Below are positions 26,641-39,195 of a DNA stretch of 64,000 nt, piece after piece. A program made the translations under genes and the position numbers. The notes below the pieces were generated by a model. The model had not been told where the DNA came from and made no database searches. It saw only the letters and a program-made list of their open reading frames with translations. The DNA is from Sclerurus mexicanus. Lineage: Eukaryota > Chordata > Aves > Passeriformes > Furnariidae. The DNA lies in contig VWZF01001684.1 of assembly GCA_013396755.1 (NCBI GenBank), positions 947,720-1,011,719 of the forward strand, given 5' to 3'. Numbering within the stretch: position 1 is the stretch's first letter; each line of letters starts with the position of its first letter.

Positions 26641-28979
26641 CCCGTGCCTGTGTTTCATCTGCATGTGCTCTGGAGCACAGAGCAGAACAAGGGGCTCAGA
26701 AAAATGTGATTGACACCAGTAGTTTTAAGCTCATGCATGTCTAGCTACTTGTTCAATTTGTTTAGTCCAGTGGTCTCCTTTATTAGGAGCCTTAGGGTTT
26801 TTCTTTTGATTTGGCAGGATGATTATAATGAGAGCTCCTTAGTACTACTCCACCAGGGTATCTGCCCACTTGCTCTCAGCCTCTGCTGTATAGCTTGTGA
26901 TTAATGTAAAACAGTCAGATGCCCTTCAGATCAGTCGAATTTGGGGATTCTATTATAAACATGAGAAGCGTGCTGACCGCACAAAGCCCTTGGTGGTACC
27001 AATTAAAGTCAGCGTCATTCAGCTGGCACTTCTTACGCCGCTGCTTTTTTCCCTTTTTTGCCTTTTCCTTCTCACAGCAAACCTTCCATGGCAGTGGTGG
27101 CCCCTGTGCCGCCACTCACCTGTGCCACGCTCCAGCCCCACGGCACGGCTTCTGTGGCTAGTGGGGAAATGCCTTGCTGTGCCCTCTTGCTGCCCAGTTC
27201 CTGCGCTCTTAGCTAGTCCTCCATCTGGCCAGACGTGAGCAATGGGGTCTGAGTACAATATCTCCTCGTGTCATCATGCAGGGATGGGAAGTGCTGCCTG
27301 GACTGCCCCCAGCACAAAGCCCTGTGGTGTCCCTTCCCTGCGGGGGCAGAGGCTCCGGGCTGCCACCGCAGATCATTTGACAAATTTCACGGTAAGACCC
27401 CAGCTTATCATCATTATCTTTTTATTCCAGTCAGTATTCCAAGTATTCCTTGAATGTCACAAGTGAAGAGCTGGATTATACACAAAGTGTCCAGTGTTAA
27501 ATCCTATTTACATGCAAAAGTTGTGCCAGCTTACCCTGAGGTTAAATCAGTGCAAACCCCTTCTGTGAGGACTCTTCTAAACTAATGAGAATGACCTCCC
27601 ATAATTTCTTTAATTAAAGAACAACAACCACCTAAATCAAGATAAAACATGCTTCATATTAAATAAGGTTGGCCAAGCAAATGGGTTTGCATTGCTTGAA
27701 GTGCTGACTCCACTTTTTGCACTGACTGCATTATACAAGTGCGTTGGACAGAGCAGACCTCAGCTCTGGTTTCTGACTTTCTGCAGCAGTGGGGGGGTGT
27801 CACACCTCTCCCCCCAAAGGCAACAGAGGGTTTCCCTCTGCCTGTGAGGTGCCCAAGGTCTCTGTCCCACATACACATTTTGTGTTAAATCCCATGCACC
27901 ACTTTTGATACCCACAAATCCTTCCCAAGCGTCTGGATCGAGACAAAGTGTTATTTGTCATGAAAGTTCTCCCCCTGCCACCGCTCTGTGTTTGACAGCA
28001 AGGAATAAAACTGCACCATATAAAAGTAGAGAGAAAAATCCTTTATTTCTGAAATTTTATCTTCCAGAGTCAGGTGGGGTTTTTTTGCATAAGGCTCTCC
28101 ATAAATCTGAGGTCTTGTAACTTTGATCTATTCAACCTCTGTCTACAACATAGAGTCCAGTTGCACCTCTTACTTAATGGACTATTAGGAATTGGGGAAC
28201 CCTCATGCAGAATTAAAATCCAGATTTAAAGAATATTTAAAAGCTACTAAGATGACCCTTTCTGTTGTGAAGGCAATAGCTTTCACTATTCCACTCCTTC
28301 CTTTCACTGCTGATTCAGGGAACTGCTGAGCACAGAAGTGCTGTTGTTTCCCATCCAACAGCAACAATCTCATCTCAGATCTTGTGATCATCCAAGATCA
28401 TGTTGTTTATCTCAAGATATCCCTTCTAATCCAGCTGTTTTGTAGCTCTGTCCCGGGAGCTGATTATTCAGTGACTTTTCACAGACCTAAACCCTTCGCT
28501 TGCTCACATCACCTGTTCATGTAGGGGTTGTGTCGGTCTCCCCAGCAGTGCTCAGACCCAGCAAAGCCAGCCAGAAAAGCTGCCCCGTGAGGCTTTGGGA
28601 CAGCAGTGATGTTCACTGTGTCCATGTCTCGCTGCAACCAGAACCTTACGAGCAAAATCACTGCGATTAATCCCAGCAGAAAACATGCTGGAATCACTGG
28701 AATGTGATTTCTTCTCAGTCAATGCTATGGAGCTCCCACAGCTCTTTTAATAATGTTTTATTCATGGGTGAAGAGATACTGGTATCCCAATATATTCTAG
28801 CCATTCATGTTTAGACCTGTAAACGAACCCCAAAATAACAGTAATATCTTGTTGCCTGCTACATGTATACACCCAGCTTACTTGTATATAAATTAAGGAT
28901 AAGCTGCATTTAATCCCGTTAAGCATTAAAACGTAAGCAAACAAATTGACTAACAAAATACAGCAGGGTGGCAGGAAAA
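26641..28979. other. Non-coding DNA, no gene recognised
   Basis: ORFs up to 113 codons with no recognisable product. An acceptor-like tract and donor-like site (acggtaagac near 27389) occur but do not form a convincing exon. A TATA-like tataaaag at about 28019 has no supporting promoter context. Confidence 0.5.
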
Positions 28980-30010
28980 GGAAATAAGCTCAGAAAATAA
29001 TTGGTTCTAAGGAAGTTAATGAAAGTTTGTAGCACGCTTTTTATATGAATAGAGTTCAGAAGAGATTATTTTTTTGAAGTGTTACTCACAAATCTCCCGT
29101 ATCCACAATAGATCTTTTGTTAACTGTACCTGCACATTTATTGTGTACGACAGTCTAATAAAATGAAGTCATTTTAATAAACATTGTATCAGAATATCCT
29201 ATCTTCTATGTGGCACTGCAAATTTCCACTACTGAGGGAAACATTTAACATTCTCACCATTTTAATACTTTTAATAAATATTTGCAATTCCTGTGATAAT
29301 GCATAATGGCAGAAAAATGCATTGCCTCCAAAATTTATGTGGCTGCTGGCAGGTGGCCATTTTCCAATTTTCTGTCTCGCTAATATACATTTATTATGTA
29401 TTTCTAAGGGCTTTTTTTTCAGCATTTGGCTTGCCATAAAATTACTATTTCTCCTACAAGAGAAAGCGCTCGTGACAAAGAAATTTCAATTGAACCTGAA
29501 CGTGACAAATGGACATCTGCTGGCCAAACTAGAGAGGAAAAACATTTGCCCCACGTAGCTCTCAGTTTGATCCCTTCCCATCAGCTGAAGCCACAATATA
29601 TTTGGATCAGAGACTCATATCCCGAACTGATAACAAGAATCAGTTCTCACTTAGTAATATTTTCTGAAGTGTGACATTGCATTGCATCATGTTACGCCTG
29701 ACATGACACGAAATAACTAACATTACATGATGGGTTATGACATAAGGAAGTAAGATGCAAGTTAATATTATGCATTACATTTTATTTTTTCCCCTAAATT
29801 GTTGGATCAGAGCGTATGATGAGCTGTGAGTGGTCTCTTCTGTGCTGGCTTTGTACAACAGCCATCGTTAGAGTACCTGAGCATCCACCAGCAGATAATT
29901 AAGCCTCTATTGAAATCCTTGAATCTCTCAATAAGCACATACCATTCTCTATATTTAAGTAGCAGCATTCATTTGAAGAGCGAGGGAGCAGTGACTAAAG
30001 TATGAAGCCT
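28980..30010. promoter_or_regulatory. AT-rich, repeat-poor block with many TAAT cores, possible conserved non-coding DNA
   Basis: About 1 kb with low homopolymer content and numerous homeodomain-like cores (aagttaatga, ttttaataaa, gctaatatac, agataattaag). There is no ORF above 82 codons. The texture resembles developmental regulatory DNA, but without alignment to other birds or mammals this remains weak inference. Confidence 0.25.
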
Positions 30011-30784
30011 AAAGAGGCAGTAAGAAGTGGTAAAGCTGCTAAGATGATACATTCTTATCCTCTAAATGGAAGGAAGCTGATTTTGTGAAACTCTTTATGG
30101 CATCCACAACAAAGCAGGGGATATCCTGTATCGCAGAGCATGTGCTTCTGGAAGATCCCTTCTGGTAGCAAATGATGCTCAGAGAGTGTGATTTGTTATC
30201 AGGGAGCTATTTACGATGGCCAAGATAGAAGGGCCCTGAATAAAAATCTATAGCTCTCAGGAACTGAGACATGAGGGTGCAACAGATGGAAAGAAATGTC
30301 TCGAATAAGCAGAGGAACAGAACCTCCCTACCAAAGGTGACTGCAAATTCAGTAGCTTTTCCTCTTGTTTTATTTTTTCAAAGCTGTGAAGCAACAGGAT
30401 AATCTAAATTAATAATACGCTGTTTGTTCTGTTTTGCAATAATATGCTTTGATTAAAATTCCTGTGATGGTAAATGCGAAGGAGACGCACTGCCCTGTGT
30501 CGCTGCTCACAGCAGCAGGAGAGGTAGCTTTGCCTCATCCAGTATTGCCAGATACGCTCAAAAATAGAACTTTTGGCCACAAGGAAGGAAGCAGCAAAAA
30601 GTATGGTTTGCTTTGACACCTTCCATGCACTTCCTGAAATCAGGGAGCGTGCAGGATCAGCGCGCTGCCAGAGGGCACTGAGAGGCTCTTCCTCTGACCT
30701 GGAAAGGGGCAGCACTACAGCTAACCCAGCAAACTTCTGCAGATTTTCACCACAATGTCTCATCTGTCTGGAGAATTATGGCGA

Positions 30785-30935
30785 TCTTCAATATCTGCCA
30801 AAAAATAAAAAATTAATAAATAGTATTATATCATTATATAGTAGTTATATACAATTATATATAATTATATGATAATTTAAACTAGCACAAATTTATTTCA
30901 TAGATAGTAAACAATAGGTAAAATTTACTAATAAA
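30785..30935. repeat. AT-rich low-complexity tract
   Basis: Almost pure A/T with short self-complementary tata/taat blocks; it continues into the duplicated segment that follows (to about 31200). The sequence is prone to secondary structure, and such tracts are a common cause of assembly breaks. Confidence 0.8.
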
Positions 30936-31521
30936 GACTTAATGCAAATATTAATACAAATAATAATAAATAATATAATCAGTGGTTAGTAAATTATTGA
31001 ATATTAATGTATATTTATTGATAAATATTTCATAAATATATTTATTAATACTGTTTACCAATTGTTTGCTATCTATAAAATAATAATAAAAAATTATTTG
31101 TATAAAATATTTATTATAGGGTGATTTATCATAGGGATCATACATTATAGAATATTATGTAATATAAATATTTTTATATAGAAATATATAATTTATATTA
31201 GGTATTCCAGAGACAAGAGCCATGGTTTTTCTTGGCAAAGGATAATATTCAGATATCGGGGTGAGCAGATGAAGGGCCCTTCCAACCCTGCTCCTGCCAA
31301 TTAGATCAAAGTGCGGACTTTTGTACAGAGTCTTTGTTTTATCTAATTGATTTCCTCTCCTGAATTTACAGCCCTGCTGCCTTTTAGAGCTGCTTTGCAG
31401 ACTTGCTCCCATGTAGCATTTTGTTGTGGTTAATCCATCTCACTGGAGAATTGCTGCGCTTTGTTTGCGTTTGCTCTATGAAGTGGAGGACACATCACTG
31501 AGTTTTTGTGCCGCTCATGTT
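30936..31521 (+). repeat. Direct duplication, copy 1 (likely false assembly duplication)
   Basis: 586 bases running from gacttaatgcaaat to gccgctcatgtt. The same sequence follows immediately after a single N as copy 2, 582 bases downstream. The left ~270 bases are AT-rich. The right ~310 bases are of normal composition and appear identical between copies, including an 85-codon minus-strand frame at 31155-31412. The only differences seen are a few substitutions and small indels within the AT-rich part (for example ataaatatttcataaatata here versus atacatatttcacaaaatat in copy 2). Confidence 0.95.
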
Positions 31522-31522
31522 N
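31522..31522. other. Assembly gap or join (single N)
   Basis: The only ambiguous base noticed in the window. It separates the two copies exactly, so copy 1 ends and copy 2 begins at the join. That marks a contig boundary where overlapping contig ends were not merged. Confidence 0.95.
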
Positions 31523-32103
31523 GACTTAATGCAAATATTAATACAAATAATAATAAATAATATAATCAGTGGTTAGTAAATTATTGAATATTAATGTATA
31601 TTTATTGATACATATTTCACAAAATATTAATACTGTTTGCCAATTGTTTGCTATCTATAAAATAATAATAAAAAAAGATTTGTATAAAATATTTATTATA
31701 GGGTGATTTATCATAGGGATCATACATTATAGAATATTATGTAATATAAATATTTTTATATAGAAATATATAATTTATATTAGGTATTCCAGAGACAAGA
31801 GCCATGGTTTTTCTTGGCAAAGGATAATATTCAGATATCGGGGTGAGCAGATGAAGGGCCCTTCCAACCCTGCTCCTGCCAATTAGATCAAAGTGCGGAC
31901 TTTTGTACAGAGTCTTTGTTTTATCTAATTGATTTCCTCTCCTGAATTTACAGCCCTGCTGCCTTTTAGAGCTGCTTTGCAGACTTGCTCCCATGTAGCA
32001 TTTTGTTGTGGTTAATCCATCTCACTGGAGAATTGCTGCGCTTTGTTTGCGTTTGCTCTATGAAGTGGAGGACACATCACTGAGTTTTTGTGCCGCTCAT
32101 GTT
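31523..32103 (+). repeat. Direct duplication, copy 2 (likely false assembly duplication)
   Basis: 581 bases matching copy 1, then continuing into unique sequence (ccgtgcaggg). Allelic differences or sequencing error in the AT-rich part probably prevented overlap merging. The real genome most likely has one copy, so coordinates downstream would be about 582 bases too high. Confidence 0.95.
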
Positions 32104-32814
32104 CCGTGCAGGGTGATAAGAACCAGATATTTGAAGAAATGGAGATTAAAGATTTCCTGTCTCCTCGTGGCCAGCTTTCTCTTCGATGAAATGAAGGATG
32201 CAAGTGAGTGATACAATCATTTCTCTACCAGTATCTACTCCACCAGTGGCCTGAATCTTAGCATTTTTGATAATGATTGTCTTCCAAGAAGAATTCTTGG
32301 TAAGTATCTCCCACTCTTGCTGCTGATTTCATCCATGGCAGCGAGTTCGGTTTGCTTGCAAAAGATTTCTCAGAAGTAACTTTTCCTTGCAAAGGCTGGC
32401 CATTAAAAAGGGGAAAGAAACAAACCCCAACAAAAACAAGTGAAGCAAAACACCTGACAACAGGGAAAACTGTGGCACTTCTCCATTAATCTTCTTAAGC
32501 TCATACATTTTATAAGTATTTAATGTGATACCTTGTAGGAATAGACAGCAGCAGGTGACTGCAATAACTTTAAAGCACAGCTTTTTTCTGTCACTTCTCT
32601 TCCAGCGTGGCCCAGCACCGCTCCTAACAGATACCGCTCGCACAGCATCCATTTCTCTTAGGAAAATCAGTAGAGATTGGTAATAAAGCATAGCAACATA
32701 CAATTAAAAATTAATAGCAAAATGATTACATTATTCTCCTCTAGCAGAAAAAAACCCCTCCAACCTACGACAAAGGCCTTTAAAGCACTTTGGCTGTTTT
32801 CCAAAAGGGCTGAT
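32104..32814. other. Non-coding DNA, no gene recognised
   Basis: A 124-codon minus-strand ORF (32329-32703) has a hydrophobic stretch and then a basic patch but no recognisable family; I regard it as chance. Otherwise unremarkable. Confidence 0.5.
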
Positions 32815-33060
32815 TAATGCTGCACCCAGCACTGCCGCTGCGCTGCTGCCGCCATGCAGGGAGGGCTGACTGTCCGTCAAGGACCGGGCAGGGGCAGGGG
32901 CAGGGGGAGGCTCTGCCACATCCCCGCGCCCCCAAAGCTGCTCGGGGGGCAGCAGCAGGGCACGGCAGCGCTCCGCATTGCTGGAGTGACCTGGGACATT
33001 CCAAACTGAGGGGCAGCGCGTCGGGAGGCCTAGAGAGAGCGGGATTGCTTTCCTCAACGG
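32815..33060. promoter_or_regulatory. Small CpG-rich patch
   Basis: About 16 CpGs in 245 bases of GC-rich sequence, including three tandem ggggca units near 32890, flanked on both sides by AT-rich DNA. It is short for a classical CpG island but could be an orphan island, enhancer or promoter of a non-coding transcript. ORFs of 107-130 codons across it (both strands) are composition artefacts. Confidence 0.35.
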
Positions 33061-35160
33061 CAAAACAAAGGCTTTGCAATGTTACATATATTATTCTGAT
33101 CACAAAAGTATCTTGCATTAGGGCTTTCAGCGTGAGATAATTGACCTTGACATTGCTTCCAGCTGAGGGCACATAACTCTTAGAGCAGTGACTTACCTTG
33201 AAGAAAACCGTGCAACTGCAAAGAATATTTACTTTCTATCTTCTTCTTTTTTTAAATTCTTGAAACCTGTGCACTGAAAGGACAAGTAGGCAGAAGTGTA
33301 GTGAGGGATGGAAGGTATTTTATGTGGATGAACACATGAAGAGGCGATTATGCATTGCTAAAAGTCTAATCCCTGGATAAACTACAGTTTGCTATTAATT
33401 CGTTGGACTTGCTTAGCTGCTACTTAACATTTCCACGACTTAACAATTATATTCTTGAGCTAAGAGTAACTTTTCAGAAAAACGTGTAGGGATTAGAAAC
33501 ATTGATAATTATATTAATTAATATTAATGGGAGTGACAATATTTGTAGTCATATGACAAACATAAGGAAAGCAGGGCTTTAATTTTATCAATTAATTCTG
33601 TTTCTAATTGCTTTCACTATTCAATTGTCAGAACGTGTTCTACTTGCAAGAAGGAATGTGTTAAGCAGGAAAAACACAGACCAAAATTAAGGGGAAAGAG
33701 GGCTGTGTATTTGTATATTGTATCATCTGTTATCCAGAAACACTGAGCTTTGGATTTTCTCCTCTCTGTTCATTATAAATGCCAATCATCTGGAGTAATG
33801 GGCTCGGTCTCACTGAGACAGGTTAGTAGGCAGAGAAGCCATCAGGAGCAGGAGATGCCACTGATGGAAGAGCTCTCCAAATTATCAGCCATCCTTCTTC
33901 CCACACCTTCCCATACGTGTGGGATGAGCACAGGACAGCAAGACAAGGAGACCTTGGAAAAGAGAGTTCAGTGTGTATATCTGTACTGACTCCTGAGATC
34001 TAATACATTTGGATGGATCAAAGTTGTCTCTAGAGGAAGGCTGCAGTCCATTGGCCTTAATCCTTCCCTGTGCTCCCGTATCTTTATACTGCTCCACCAG
34101 CTCAACACTGCCATAAAACCAACACAAACCAACACAACCCTCCCTCCACTCCCTGGTGTGAGGGAAATCTCTCCCCAGAGCCCTCACAGCTGCCATGGAG
34201 GCTGCCTGGTGCCGGCAGGAAGGCAAACCCATCCCTGCAGGTGTGTCCAGTGCTGCGGGATGATGCTCCTGCTTGGTGTCCCAACAGGCTGTGGATGTGC
34301 AAACCCCAGTAAAGGTGGGGGTGTGGAAGTCTTCACATCCAGAAACCCAGATTTCAGCCCAGAATGAAATCTTAGTGCATTGAAGTTTCCCTCCACACAG
34401 AGCTTCCACCACATGGAATCCAAGAGGCCAATAAAACAAATAATGACTATCTCCTGGGGCAGCTGCAATAAAGAAACACTTGCCAGCTAAGGATGGTGCC
34501 TTTTGATGGCTCTGCAGGCGAGATATCAACAGTCTCTACAGCTGCTAATCCCCTCACGTGGTTTCACACTCGCTGCCCTCGCAGTCTGTGCCCAGATGCT
34601 CTGTGCAACATTTTGGGGTCTGCTTTTCTCCTCAGCTCATCCCTCCTCTGGTCCTGCTGAGGATTACACCCCTGTAAGGCTGTGGGTATCTCCCCAAACA
34701 CTGCCCGCGCAGATGAAAGATGTCACCCAGCACATGTTGCTCTCGTGGCCTTTGGCTTCTGCCAGCTGACCTGGGAGAAGCTGCTGCCTGCCCGCCTCAG
34801 CTGTGTGGATGTTGGGCAGTGAGTCTGTGGGGACTCACTGATGAGGATGTGGGAATACCCCATAATCTCTTGCTTCCTGTGGGCAGGAGGCTCTGCCCAT
34901 CCCATTCCCCTCCTTGTGTTCCGCCGATGCTGATCCCAAACATATTTACATCTCTGCATATTCTTAGGGTAAAATCAGGGAGCACAGTTCCATCTTGTTG
35001 TGCAAACCACATCATTGTCAAAAGGCATTCAGGACAGATTCAGATCTTTTGTGCTGCTACAAACGTTGCTTCTTCCCCCTGTCCTCATCAGGGGACAGAG
35101 TTCAGAATTAGTCCTTTTGTGTTTATTTCCACTACTCCGGGATGGACCTGGGAGCCTTTG
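33061..35160. other. Non-coding DNA with chance ORFs up to 218 codons
   Basis: A 214-codon minus-strand ORF (33885-34529) and a 218-codon plus-strand ORF (34720-35376) lie in moderately GC-rich sequence. Neither has a recognisable domain, and shorter overlapping frames exist on the opposite strand. Confidence 0.5.
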
Positions 35161-35164
35161 CTTT

Positions 35165-35600
35165 TCCCCATCAGGAAGCACAGATTTAACGTATCGAACG
35201 CACCAGAATTGCTTAATGAGTGCTCAGTGAATATTAATAAAAGTTTGGACGTGACTCAGGCGACAATGGCTGAGAAGTTTGAAAGCTTTGGTTCAAGATT
35301 ACAGGAGGCTGTGAGAAAATATGGTATCCAGCAGCTACCATATAGTGCAGATATTTCACTATCCAGGGATCTCTAATTACTAATAATGTACAGGAACAGT
35401 ATGATATGTCCTTACAATTGCAGAATCCTTTTCAAAGATAATCTTTAATAGTTTATTTGACAACCTGTAAAATTATAGAAAATTACTAGTCTTGGGAATT
35501 ACAAAAATCCCCATAGTACAGTCAAACAATAAAATTATAATTACCTGTGGGTAATTGAAATTTAACTGTTTTTTTATTGTATATTACACATCAATAGCAA
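35165..35600. promoter_or_regulatory. Repeat-poor block with AP-1-like and TAAT sites, possible conserved non-coding element
   Basis: Contains an AP-1-type tgactca (near 35253), several TAAT/ATTA cores (ctaattactaataat, ataattacc) and no simple repeats until a T run near 35570. The tail of the 218-codon frame here (from about 35160) is less biased in composition than the rest of that frame, but I recognise no protein. Confidence 0.25.
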
Positions 35601-38600
35601 CATAAGTTCAAGAGTGTCCCACTCCCCTCCCTTTTCTTTTCCCTACAGAACTGGGGAAAATGGACAACCCTGCTGGTAGCTTGTGAGCCCTTGTCACAGA
35701 ACAGAGCTTGAACAATTTCGATTAAAGCAGTATGTTCGAGACTGTCATTAGACCTGCATTAAATTACATATCTGGAATGTTAAAAATAAAAGAGTACTGA
35801 AGCTTATTCACAGCTGCCTGTCATAAAGTATGCAGTCAAGGTTTTTATTATCTTTAAAGTTCTTATTTTTCTCTTTTCTAAAACTTACTGTTTCATCAAA
35901 CAAATATCTAGCACATTTAAGAACAGTATGAGCACAGGAGCAGAATTGCTTGCGGTGGATAAAGCATTAGCGTGTTTCCATTCTGTGCTCAGTAGTATTG
36001 TTTAGTACTAACAATGGTAATTTATCAATTACACAAGAGGGAACAAAGCTCTTCACCATCTCACGGCTCCACAACTACCTATTACACGGTCCAAAGCTTG
36101 AGACCCCTCCCAGACCTCGGGAGGCACCATTTAGTGTTAGAATTTGCAGTGCCAGGCTTTGCCTTGTCCTCTCTCAGTGACTCCATGGAGGCCGCTCAGT
36201 ACTCAGCTCCGTGGCACATCAAGAACTCCATGGCTTTTTTCATAAAACAGAGAAATCATAACCTTTTCTTTTCCTGTTTTCCTTCTGAACCAGGGCTTTT
36301 GATAACGAGGCACAAATGTTCACAGCCTGCTCTTGTCTAGTTGGTGAGACTGTCCAGTCCCTCTCGTGTCATTTGTGGTGGCATTACAGACTTTCAGAAC
36401 AATCTGAAGGACAAAACCCAAGCTTTTTGGATGCTGCTGAGCCCCAAAATACGGTATGTCTGACAATTAATTGTCTATAGAGCAGCTTTGCCAAACACTA
36501 CTGAGATATACAAATAGATAGAAGGATCAGACTGGCTACTTTTATTTGATTCTGTAAAGTGCTTTGTGATCATTATGTGAATATAACTGCACAAGTGAAA
36601 ATCTCTCTGTTTTATTAAGAGTTTCAATTAAAGTATTTAATACACAGATTTTTATCAGGAGAGAGGCATCACGAAGACTGAGTAAAACATAATGACAAGC
36701 CAGGTATTGTTATGATTATCATTGCTATTATTTATGTATAATCATTGAAGTATGAACTGAAAACTGGGAAATGGAGTTCCTGAGTCCCAAAGAGCTCATA
36801 GGAAGAGATTTTTTGGAGAAGGCAACAACAGCAAACCATCTCTGCTTCATAGCACACCTAATGGTGCATGCAGCCCAGCCTGGAAATTCCTGGTTCTGAA
36901 TGGGTTTTCCATTTTCAAAGATCAAAGAAGGTAAAACATTCAGTTGGATCCTGGTTTTTTTTTAATTTTGGTGCCTCTTGCTCTTCCCACCACCTCTTTT
37001 CTCCACCTGTTGGTGTGAAGGGCATCCCTGCACATTAGAACTGTGACGTATCTATTCACCCAGCAAAGCAGCTGGAAACTTCTCATCAAGGTGGTATTTG
37101 AATGTCTTTACAAGGGAGAGATTCTGCCTCCATCACTTGTCCTTCCCATCGGAGATTTTTATGTGTCTTGGCCTCCTGAAAGCTGAAGTGGAGCTTTCGG
37201 TTTAGATTTAAACTGAGTATAAATCTTTCAAAAGGGGAAACCCCCGGAGGGACTGTATCATCAGGGCTGTTAATGGGCTAAGCTGCAGCAGAGGAGAGAC
37301 AGGGCTGGCCCAAAAATCACAGTCCTTGTGCCAAGGAGCTGTGACCTCCTGTAACACCAAGGAGATGGAGCTGAGAGAGGTTTGTTTGGCTTTGGCTGTT
37401 TCCCAATCCTGACCCTTGACCAACACCTGAAGGCTACAGGGAACTTTTTCTGCATCCTTATCTCCATAAGATTCCAGCTGCTGAGCTCAACTGCCCTCAA
37501 AAAGAAGCCAGAGAGCTCTTGTCCTGTAGGATTTATATAGATGGGATGCTTGGAAGCTAAATCTTCCAGCCACTGCTGTGCACCATACTGTAAGACAGAG
37601 AGCAGGAGATAAATTTTCCTGCCTTTGAAATTTCTGCTCATGTCACTCTCTGGGGCTAATTTTTACCATTTTGTCTCCAGTGAGAAGAGCTATTCCGACG
37701 TGAGTGTCTTCTCTGCTCTGCAATGCAGGGATGGAGCCAAGGATGAGCAATTGTTGCACTGTCAGGATCGCAGCCAGGTCAGATTTTTCATTTTGCTAAA
37801 AGTCACTTTTTTGACATAGGAATCAGGAAAATACATTGATGCAACATGTTGAAAAGGATGAAAAGGTTGTTATTTGCTCCCACCAATATGATTCAAATAG
37901 AGAGACCCAAGCCTTGTGGTAAAGGGAAAATATCTTCCAGTGAAAACACCAACTTTGAGTACAACGCAATGGGAGGGCCCAAGAGGGGCTCTGGGGAGCC
38001 TCTTGTGGAAAGGGAGCCTTCCATGGGCTTTTCCACCTGCCTGTAGGGTGAGCTCACAAATGTTTAGGTAAAGAAGGCTGCAAGCTTCCAAATGTTAAAA
38101 AAAAAATAAGGGTGAGGTTAGAAGGTTAATAAAAGAATTAATCCCAGCGTGCCCTGCAAAAGGGAGCAGCTCACTTTTGTGAGACTTCAAAAGGCTGCAG
38201 TGTCTGTGTATGGATGTTGTTATTTCCTGTCAGGGCTATCCCAAGATGTTTTTTGGAAGAGGAGTTTGTCCTTTAACTAAATCAGCTGACGTGAAAATAT
38301 AAAGGTTCGTATGAAATGGTTTTGAGAGCAAAGTCTAATTCAATAAAGTTCTGGGTGTTGTTTTTTTTTCCCTGTGAGAACATAAAATTAAAACTTAGTA
38401 CAGAGCAGTGGAGGCTGACCAGAACATCTCAACCAAATGTCCCAGAGAATCTGGTAGGTTGTTTTTTCTTTAAAAAAAAAATCACTAACATTATTTTAAC
38501 TTTTAAATATGTGAATGGTTTGAAAGGGAAAAAAAGTCAATTTAGGAAGCATTCAGCAAATTACAGCACGAGGCAGTGATTTACAAGGAGAGCTGGGTGT

Positions 38601-38992
38601 CCATTTGCTTTCCAGCACTGAGGGAGTGCTTATTGCACAGCATAGAAAATTACCTCGGGCCTTGCTGGGGTTTTCTGGAGAAATACATACCAGAGCCCGG
38701 GTTACTTATATCCCTCCACGCCTCGGTCTCGCCTGCACAGCTGAGGGTCCGTACTAGGACACACTGTAAATGTTACAGTCGATATCCCTTGGCAGAGAAA
38801 CTGCACTGCAATTTCTTTTTTTCTACTTTCCTTCCTTCTGCACGAGGCTCCTGTGCTACCAGCTAACCATTTCCTATAAGAAAATGGCATTGTGTTAAAG
38901 TTATATAGTGTATCATATTAAATTTTATAACAGTGCTTTGTGTTTTGAAAAGACTTTGGGGGGAAACAGCATCAATCAGGGAACCACATTTG
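35601..38992. other. Non-coding DNA, no gene recognised
   Basis: AT-leaning sequence with ORFs up to 123 codons, none recognisable. A-rich homopolymers near 38100 and 38470. No transposon body seen. Confidence 0.55.
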
Positions 38993-39195
38993 ATAGACTT
39001 GGAAGGGGCCTCCTGGGTCATTTTGTCCAAGACCTCTATGAAGCAGGAAGGCTTCTGCAAAATACCTTTCCCATAAATGTAGCTAACCTTTCCTTAAAGA
39101 CACTGAGTGATTGTGCCATAAATACCTCAAGCAGCTAAACTGGTCTGATTGACCTTACGATCAGAAAGTGTCTCCTAATACTGTATATAAGGTAC
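38993..39195 (-). mobile_element. Old CR1-type LINE 3' fragment
   Basis: Read on the + strand, the segment follows the reverse complement of an avian CR1 3' end: a 'tggaaggggcctcctgggtcattttgtcc'-type block, then a 'gaagcagga' block, a 'gtagctaacctttccttaaagac' block and a 'cgatcagaaagtgtctcctaata' block, all in the expected order. Divergence is high and the terminal octamers are not clear, so this is an old insertion. It carries no coding capacity. Confidence 0.75.

Noticed and set aside
30785..31200. AT-rich tract as a replication origin or matrix attachment region
   Set aside because: Composition alone does not support either call in a vertebrate genome.
31240..31300. Possible CR1 fragment (gggcccttccaaccctg)
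   Set aside because: Only a short match to the CR1 'ccttccaaccc' block; flanking CR1 blocks and octamers are missing.
31155..31994. Two identical 85-codon minus-strand ORFs, seemingly paralogous genes
   Set aside because: They are the same sequence in the two halves of the N-joined duplication and have no recognisable product.
33885..35376. 214-codon minus-strand and 218-codon plus-strand ORFs
   Set aside because: Located in moderately GC-rich DNA where stops are scarcer, with competing frames on both strands and no recognisable family.
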